The translations under genes and the position numbers were made by a program. From Caulobacter sp. CCH9-E1 (GTDB lineage Bacteria; Pseudomonadota; Alphaproteobacteria; Caulobacterales; Caulobacteraceae): DNA of 11,816 nt. Below the pieces are notes generated by a model that worked only from the letters and a program-made list of their open reading frames with translations, did no database searches and was not told the origin of the DNA. Shown one piece after another: positions 7,725 through 11,816 of this stretch (positions are counted from its first letter, which is position 1; each line of letters starts with the position of its first letter). Location of the stretch: positions 1 to 11,816 of the forward strand of contig NZ_LSJA01000329.1 in assembly GCF_001556515.1 (NCBI RefSeq). The letters run 5' to 3'.

Positions 7725-9316
7725 AGGCTCTCGACCTGGGCCGGGGTGAACGCCGCGACCTGAAGCGGCGTCATGGCCGCTAGGTTGGTGGTCGACAGCC
7801 AGTCCAGCTGGTTGATGGTCAGGCCGGGGATCTGCGAGGGCAGCAGATAGCGGATCTGGGTCGTCGAGAGGCCGGAGATCACCGTGGTCGACAGGGACCC
7901 GATCTGGCTGGCCGACAGGCCTTGAACCTGCGTGCTCGTCAGTTGCGCGAAGGCGGTCGAGGACAGGCTGCGCATCTGGTAGGCCGAGAGCCCCTTCATG
8001 GCCGTGGTCCCGATGGACGCCATTTGGGTCTGGGACAGCGCCGCCAGGTTCGTTACCGACAACGCGGACACCTGGGTCGCTGAGAAGGCGCCGATCTGGG
8101 TCGCAGCGAACTCGCCGATATCGGTCGTGGTGAGTCCGGCGAACTGGGTCGCGGTAAGTCCGGTGACCTGCGTGTTCGAGAGCGCCTGAACCGCCGTCGC
8201 GTCGAGACTGCTGACGTTCGCGGACGAAAGCCCTGCGATCTGCGTCGACGAGAAGCTTCTGATCTGGGTGCTCGACAGCTCGGCGAAGTCGGTGGAAGTC
8301 ATGCCGGCGATCTGGGTCGACGTCAGCCCCGCCAACTGGGAAGAGGTCAAGGCGCCGACCTGCGTGGCGGTTAGGGCGCTGATATTGCTGGCCGACAGCG
8401 CCGCGATTTGGGTCGCGGTGAAGCCAGAGACCTGGGTCGGGGTCAGCTCGGCGAAATCCGTGGTGCTGAGACCGCTAAGCTGGGTGGTGGTGAGGGCCGA
8501 GATGTAGGTGGCGCCCAGAGCGGCCACCTGGGTCGACGAAAGGCCGCCAAAGGCGCTCGCGCTCAGGCCGGCCACCTGGGTGGCGGTGAAGGCCGCGACC
8601 TGGGTGTCGGACAGCGCCGAGGCCTGGGTGCTGGTAAGCCCCTTCAGCTGCGAAGCGGAGAAAAGGGCGATATCGGTGTCGAGATAGTTGAGCTGAGCGG
8701 TGCTCAGCCCGCCAACCTGCGTCGCCGTCAGGCCCTTGAGCTGGGTGACGCTCAGCGCGTCCAACTGGGTGGTGTCCAGCGCCGAGATCGCGGTGGACGA
8801 CAGGGCCGAGACCTGAGCGGCCGACAGCGCCTGCAATTGCGTGGCGGAGATTTCGGCCACGTCGGTGACGCTCATCGCGCCGATTTGCGAGGCGTTCAGA
8901 AGCTTCAGCTGGGTCGTTTCCAGCGAGCCGATCTGGGTGGCGTCCAGCGCGGTGAACTGGGTGGCGTTCAGCCCGCCGATCTGGGTGGCGCTGAGCACGT
9001 CCAGTCGGCTGGTGTCCAGCTTGGCCAGCTGGGTCGAGGTCAGGGCGTTGAGCTGGGCGCCGCTGAACGACGCCAGCTGCTCGGCGTCGAAGATCAGGGT
9101 CTGCGCGAAGGCCGGGATCTGCGTCGCCGTCAGGCCTTTGACCGCCGTATTGGACAGGGCCGAAACCTGGCTGGCGCTCAGCCCCGCCAAGGCCGTGTTG
9201 GTCAGGGCACCGACCTGGGTGGTGGTGAGCGTCTCGAGCTTGGTGGTCGAAAGGCCCTGCACCAGCGTCGCAGGCAACGCTGAGATCTGTGCGGCGGAGA
9301 GGTACGAAATCGGCAT
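7721..9316 (-). CDS. Octapeptide-repeat protein (about 66 units), unknown function
   Basis: The product has 531 residues: five leading residues (MPISY), then an unbroken chain of eight-residue units to the last residue. The consensus is L-(S/T)-x-T-Q-(V/I/L)-x-(A/G). I could segment the whole chain by hand: 64 full units, one 6-residue unit (78-83) and one 7-residue unit (212-218). There is no cysteine, very little charge, no signal peptide, no membrane segment and no RTX nonapeptide, so location is open; type I secretion cannot be excluded. S/T at position 2, Q at 5 and hydrophobics at 1 and 6 fit a helix N-capping box with a hydrophobic staple, suggesting a solenoid of very short helices; this is inference. 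ATG 9316 is preferred over GTG 9379 because a 21-bp dyad lies between them; its ribosome site (GAG) is weak. It lies 174 bases downstream of an Hsp70-like gene. Confidence 0.88.
   Translation of the reverse strand: MPISYLSAAQISALPATLVQGLSTTKLETLTTTQVGALTNTALAGLSASQVSALSNTAVKGLTATQIPAFAQTLIFDAEQLASFSGAQLNALTSTQLAKLDTSRLDVLSATQIGGLNATQFTALDATQIGSLETTQLKLLNASQIGAMSVTDVAEISATQLQALSAAQVSALSSTAISALDTTQLDALSVTQLKGLTATQVGGLSTAQLNYLDTDIALFSASQLKGLTSTQASALSDTQVAAFTATQVAGLSASAFGGLSSTQVAALGATYISALTTTQLSGLSTTDFAELTPTQVSGFTATQIAALSASNISALTATQVGALTSSQLAGLTSTQIAGMTSTDFAELSSTQIRSFSSTQIAGLSSANVSSLDATAVQALSNTQVTGLTATQFAGLTTTDIGEFAATQIGAFSATQVSALSVTNLAALSQTQMASIGTTAMKGLSAYQMRSLSSTAFAQLTSTQVQGLSASQIGSLSTTVISGLSTTQIRYLLPSQIPGLTINQLDWLSTTNLAAMTPLQVAAFTPAQVESL
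7727..9301 (-). repeat. 24-bp (8-codon) tandem repeat tract
   Basis: The coding repeats span residues 6-530 of the octapeptide protein, 525 codons. At DNA level the 24-bp units are diverged and recognisable mainly by the recurring CTGGGT/CTGCGT (ACCCAG/ACGCAG on the coding strand, for T-Q). Single units are rarely identical, which argues for an old, selected repeat and not for recent slippage. Two units break the 24-bp register: an 18-bp one (residues 78-83) and a 21-bp one (residues 212-218). Confidence 0.88.
7823..8494 (-). repeat. 168-bp super-repeat (seven octads, 56 residues), about four copies
   Basis: Residues 275-498 divide into four rows of seven octads. In the first three rows octad 2 has Asp in the Gln position (D287, D343, D399; TTDFAEL, STDFAEL, TTDIGEF) and octad 5 has Asn there (N311, N367, N423). 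Octad 4 starts with Phe in these rows, and Phe recurs every seven octads from octad 31 to 66 except once. The DNA shows the period directly: CTCGGCGAA at 8447 and 8279 and CTCGCCGAT at 8111, exactly 168 bases apart. Confidence 0.75.
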
Positions 9317-9339
9317 GGACTCGTTGCCCCAAAATACGC

Positions 9340-9360
9340 TGGCGCGAATCGTTCGCGCCA
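9340..9360. promoter_or_regulatory. Perfect 9-bp dyad upstream of the octapeptide gene
   Basis: TGGCGCGAA (9340-9348) and TTCGCGCCA (9352-9360) are perfect inverted repeats with a three-base TCG spacer, 24-44 bases before ATG 9316. GAATC (9346-9350), a GANTC methylation site, lies in its centre. It could be an operator at the promoter or a hairpin in the leader RNA; no clear -35/-10 pair was found to decide. Confidence 0.55.
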
Positions 9361-9490
9361 AGTCTAGGCCAAGGCGCACAACTCAGCCATGCGACCATGA
9401 GATGCGGTCGCGATGCGCTCCGCCTCCCGCTATTGTTGTGGAGGCGGGATAAAGCTCTTCTAAGGATCTAGTTGAATCCGCTGGTTACCT

Positions 9491-10795
9491 TTAGCCCGCG
9501 CGCATGGTCCACAGGTCGAGGTCGGCTTCGCGACCGATCAGGGCCAGGCCCGAGGCGATGGACTCGAACTCGCCGCCGGTTTCGATCTTGTCGGCCCCAA
9601 AACGGCGCAGGAAGATTTCGCGGACCGCCGGCACGAACGAGCTGCCGCCCGTCAGGAAGACGCGGTCGACGCCGGTTTCGGCCAGGCCCGCGCGATCCAG
9701 CGCCTCGGCCACGGCGGTCTCGATCGCCGTCAGCTCGGGCGCGATCCAGCCTTCGAACTCGGTCCTCGCCACGCGCTTTTCGATATGCACCGAGCCGGCT
9801 TCGAAGCGGAACATGGCTTCGTCGCAGCTCGACAGCGCCTCCTTCAGCGCCGAAACCGACCGGTAGAGGGCGTAGCCGTGATTGCCGTCCAGCACCTCGA
9901 TCAGGGCGGCGATCTTTTCGGGCTCGACCGCGGTGCGCTCCAGGGCGCGGATGTCGCGCATGTCCTTGGACGCGCGCAGCAGGGCCAGCTGGTCCCAGCG
10001 GGCGAAGGCGGCGTAGTAGCGCTGGGGGATCGGCAACCGGTTCGAGAACGACCGATAGTCCGAACCCTTGCCCAGCTCCGGCGAGACCAGCTGGTCGATG
10101 ATCCGGTAGTCGAAGGCGTCGCCGGCTAGGCCCACGCCCGAGCGCGACAGCGGCGTCGAGCGCAGCGTCCTGTCCGCCGCGCGCTCGAACCGCACCAGCG
10201 AGAAGTCCGAGGTGCCGCCGCCGAAGTCGGCCACCAGCACCGTGGCGTCCTGCTTCAGCTGCCGCGCGAAGAAGAAGGCCGCGCCGACCGGCTCGTAGGC
10301 GTAGCGGATGTCGGTGAAGCCGAGGCGCTGGAACGCCGCCTCGTAGCGCGTGAGGGCCAGGGCCTCGTTGGGCGAACTGCCGGCGAAGGTCACCGGACGG
10401 CCGACGATGATGCGCGGCGGCAGGTCGTCCATCTGGGCGCCGGCGTGCTCGCGCAGGCGCAGTAGGAAGGCCGCCAGCAGGTCCTCGAACTGGTAGCGCT
10501 TGTCCAGGATCCGCGTCTCGGTGAAGGCGGCCGAGGCGGCGAAGGTCTTGAACGACTGGATGAAGCGCGTTTCCAACGGCTCTTCCAGATAGGCCTCGAT
10601 CGCCCAGGGCCCAGCCTCGACCACGCGCTCGCCCTGCACGCTGTGAAAGCTGAGCGCCGAGCGGAAGGCGAAGAGCTCGCGGTTGTCGATGGCGAAGCGG
10701 ACCAGGCGCGCGTGGTCGTCGCCGTGCGTCATTGAGACAACGGTGTTGGTGGTGCCGAAGTCGACGCCGATCGTCGGCGCGGTGGCGGCCGTCAT
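9491..10795 (-). CDS. Hsp70 family ATPase domain protein (YegD-like)
   Basis: The protein has 434 residues and the actin/Hsp70 ATPase fold only. Phosphate-1 motif IGVDFGTTNT (9-18), connect-1 YEPVGAA (167-173), phosphate-2 motif VADFGGGTSDFSLV (188-201) and adenosine motif VFLTGGSSFVPAVREIF (379-395) are in the right order. The length resembles E. coli YegD (450) and not DnaK (about 640): the beta-sandwich substrate domain and lid are missing, so it cannot bind peptide like DnaK. YegD-type proteins have no firmly known role. ATG 10795 is chosen because MTAATAP leads straight into the first ATPase strand; a longer reading to 10909 adds an Arg/Pro-rich tail without family features and would cover the divergent promoter. 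The ribosome site is weak (GAG 6 bases before). It is divergent from the flavoprotein gene and upstream of the octapeptide gene. Confidence 0.92.
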   Translation of the reverse strand: MTAATAPTIGVDFGTTNTVVSMTHGDDHARLVRFAIDNRELFAFRSALSFHSVQGERVVEAGPWAIEAYLEEPLETRFIQSFKTFAASAAFTETRILDKRYQFEDLLAAFLLRLREHAGAQMDDLPPRIIVGRPVTFAGSSPNEALALTRYEAAFQRLGFTDIRYAYEPVGAAFFFARQLKQDATVLVADFGGGTSDFSLVRFERAADRTLRSTPLSRSGVGLAGDAFDYRIIDQLVSPELGKGSDYRSFSNRLPIPQRYYAAFARWDQLALLRASKDMRDIRALERTAVEPEKIAALIEVLDGNHGYALYRSVSALKEALSSCDEAMFRFEAGSVHIEKRVARTEFEGWIAPELTAIETAVAEALDRAGLAETGVDRVFLTGGSSFVPAVREIFLRRFGADKIETGGEFESIASGLALIGREADLDLWTMRAG

Positions 10796-10868
10796 GGGAG
10801 CTCGAGGTCCTGGGGAGAGGCGGGGCGAGCGTCGTAACGCCTCACGCCGCCGCGTCAAGGGCGGCCGG

Positions 10869-10897
10869 TTGACACCGGACCGGACGTCGGCTCGAAG
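10869..10897 (+). promoter_or_regulatory. Probable housekeeping promoter of the flavoprotein gene
   Basis: TTGACAC (10869-10875), 14 bases, then GCTCGAAG (10890-10897) fits the Caulobacter sigma-73 consensus TTGaCgS-N10-14-GCTANAWC at most positions. Initiation near 10903 would leave a leader of about 20 bases before TTG 10924. CCGGT (10865-10869) and ACCGG (10874-10878) form a small inverted repeat over the -35 element, a possible operator. Confidence 0.45.
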
Positions 10898-10923
10898 AGG
10901 CGCGAGCAAGCAGCGGGCGAACC

Positions 10924-11816
10924 TTGGAAAACTTCGATGTCCTGGTGATCGGCGCGGGCGCGGCCGGCATGATGTGCGCCATCGAGGCGGGCAAGCGCGG
11001 CCGCTCGGTGCTGGTGATCGACCACGCCAAGGCGCCGGGCGAGAAGATCCGCATCAGCGGCGGCGGGCGCTGCAACTTCACCAACACCGGCGCCTCGATC
11101 CATAACTTCCTGTCGGCGAACCCGAAGTTCGCGCTGTCGGCCCTGCGCCGCTATCGGCCGAAGGACTTCATCGCCTTGGTCGAGCGATACGGGATCGCCT
11201 ATCACGAAAAGACCCTGGGCCAGCTCTTCTGCGACGGCTCGGCCAAGCAGATCATCGACATGCTGCTCGCCGAGATGAAGGCCGCCGGCGTCGTTCTGCG
11301 GCTGGAGACCAGTGTCCAGACCGTGGCCAAGGTCGAGGGCGGCTTCGAGGTCGCGCTGTCCTCGGGCAAGGTTCGCTGCCAGTCGCTGGTCGTGGCCTCC
11401 GGCGGCAAGTCGATCCCGAAGATGGGCGCGACGGGCCTGGGCTATGACATCGCCAAGCAGTTCGGGCTGGGGATCGTCGAGACGCGGCCGGCGCTGGTTC
11501 CGCTGACGTTCGAGCCCGGCATGCTGGCGCGACTGACTCCGCTGTCGGGCGTCGCCCTCGACGCCGTGGTCGCCCACGGCAAGACCAAGTTCCGTGAAGG
11601 GATGCTGTTCACCCACCGGGGGCTATCGGGCCCCTCGATCCTGCAGATCTCGTCGTATTGGCGCGAGGGCGATGAAATTCGGGTCGACATGGCCCCGGGC
11701 GTCGACGCCCTGGCCGCCTTGAAGACCGCTCGCACGGCCACGCCGCGCCAGGCGGTGGCGACCGTGTTGTCGACGCTGCTGCCCAAGCGCGTGGCCCAGG
11801 TGATCGCCGACGAAGA
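10924..11816 (+). CDS. FAD-dependent flavoprotein, HI0933/BaiN family (3' end cut by window)
   Basis: The visible 297 residues are an NAD(P)/FAD-dependent oxidoreductase of the HI0933 (YhiN/BaiN) type. VIGAGAAG (8-15) is the FAD dinucleotide-binding turn, with D33 at the end of strand 2. The family signature SGGGRCNFTN (45-54), preceded by GEKIRI, is intact; ASGGKSIPKMGATG (158-171) and GMLFTHRGLSGPSIL (226-240) are the other hallmarks. Members are about 390-410 residues, so roughly 100 are beyond the window. Substrates of most members are unknown; BaiN acts in bile-acid reduction in gut clostridia, which is not implied here. The start is TTG 10924: the frame has a stop at 10870-10872, no ATG or GTG in between fits, and the next in-frame ATG falls after the FAD turn. 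The ribosome site (GCGGGCGA) is poor. It is divergent from the Hsp70-like gene. Confidence 0.93.
   Translation, partial: MENFDVLVIGAGAAGMMCAIEAGKRGRSVLVIDHAKAPGEKIRISGGGRCNFTNTGASIHNFLSANPKFALSALRRYRPKDFIALVERYGIAYHEKTLGQLFCDGSAKQIIDMLLAEMKAAGVVLRLETSVQTVAKVEGGFEVALSSGKVRCQSLVVASGGKSIPKMGATGLGYDIAKQFGLGIVETRPALVPLTFEPGMLARLTPLSGVALDAVVAHGKTKFREGMLFTHRGLSGPSILQISSYWREGDEIRVDMAPGVDALAALKTARTATPRQAVATVLSTLLPKRVAQVIADE

Noticed and set aside
8408..9283. 291-residue plus-strand open frame rich in Gly, Arg and Gln, and similar Trp/Val-rich frames inside the octapeptide gene
   Set aside because: They are shadows of the 24-bp repeat: any frame of a repetitive gene gives a repetitive product. The minus-strand frame covers the whole tract, has a start at the boundary and a sensible consensus.
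7727..9301. CRISPR array or noncoding tandem repeat
   Set aside because: The period is 24 bases with no constant repeat and variable spacer; the frame stays open throughout and changes follow codon positions.
7721..9316. RTX, pentapeptide-repeat or S-layer protein
   Set aside because: No GGxGxD nonapeptides, the period is 8 and not 5 or 9, and no recognisable surface-anchor domain is present.
9314..9379. GTG start at 9379 for the octapeptide protein
   Set aside because: The added 21 residues fall outside the repeat, have no ribosome site and overlie the 21-bp dyad, which fits better as regulatory DNA.
9391..9447. Hairpins after the Hsp70-like gene as terminators
   Set aside because: Stems of 6 bp (9391-9411) and 8 bp (9420-9447) exist, but no T tract follows on the minus strand, so termination cannot be claimed.
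10796..10909. Start at 10909 for the Hsp70-like protein
   Set aside because: It adds 38 Arg/Pro-rich residues not seen in the family and covers the probable divergent promoter.

Overview
The window looks like chromosomal DNA of a high-G+C alphaproteobacterium, most likely Caulobacter or a close relative. This rests on base composition, alphaproteobacterial gene content, scattered GANTC (CcrM-type) sites and one promoter resembling the Caulobacter housekeeping consensus. It is an inference from general knowledge, not a database match. I see no tRNA, rRNA, insertion sequence, integrase, CRISPR array or toxin-antitoxin pair.

Layout, left to right. (1) 101-781 (+): small secreted protein of unknown function, closed by a strong terminator. 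(2) 819-1293: A+T-richer stretch without a credible gene; it holds two perfect 12-bp palindromes and must carry the ppdK promoter. (3) 1294-3981 (+): ppdK, pyruvate phosphate dikinase with all key residues, ended by a perfect 12-bp hairpin. (4) 4080-4739 (+): class I SAM-dependent methyltransferase. (5) 4765-5145 (-): four-helix membrane protein of lower G+C with an unclear start. (6) 5304-5903 (-) wrbA and 5989-6693 (-) a pirin-family dioxygenase-like protein, divergent from (7) 6822-7724 (+) a LysR regulator. Their shared 128-bp spacer holds a perfect 7-bp dyad that probably is the LysR operator. (8) 7721-9316 (-): a 531-residue protein built almost wholly of about 66 octapeptide repeats. 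(9) 9491-10795 (-): an Hsp70-type ATPase (YegD-like) without a substrate-binding domain. (10) 10924-11816 (+): a TTG-started FAD flavoprotein of the HI0933/BaiN type that runs off the window.

How the genes may work together. LysR, pirin and WrbA form a plausible redox or quinone-stress module under the divergent LysR protein. PpdK is central metabolism (pyruvate/PEP interconversion) and stands alone between terminators. The Hsp70-like ATPase lies upstream of the octapeptide protein on the same strand, 174 bp apart; a functional tie is possible but not shown.

The most unusual object is the octapeptide protein. Each unit has the shape of a helix-capping box with a hydrophobic staple. In its C-terminal half the units are ordered into 56-residue (168-bp) super-repeats with fixed Asp, Asn and Phe positions. 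Its stop codon and the lysR stop codon share a single CTAG.
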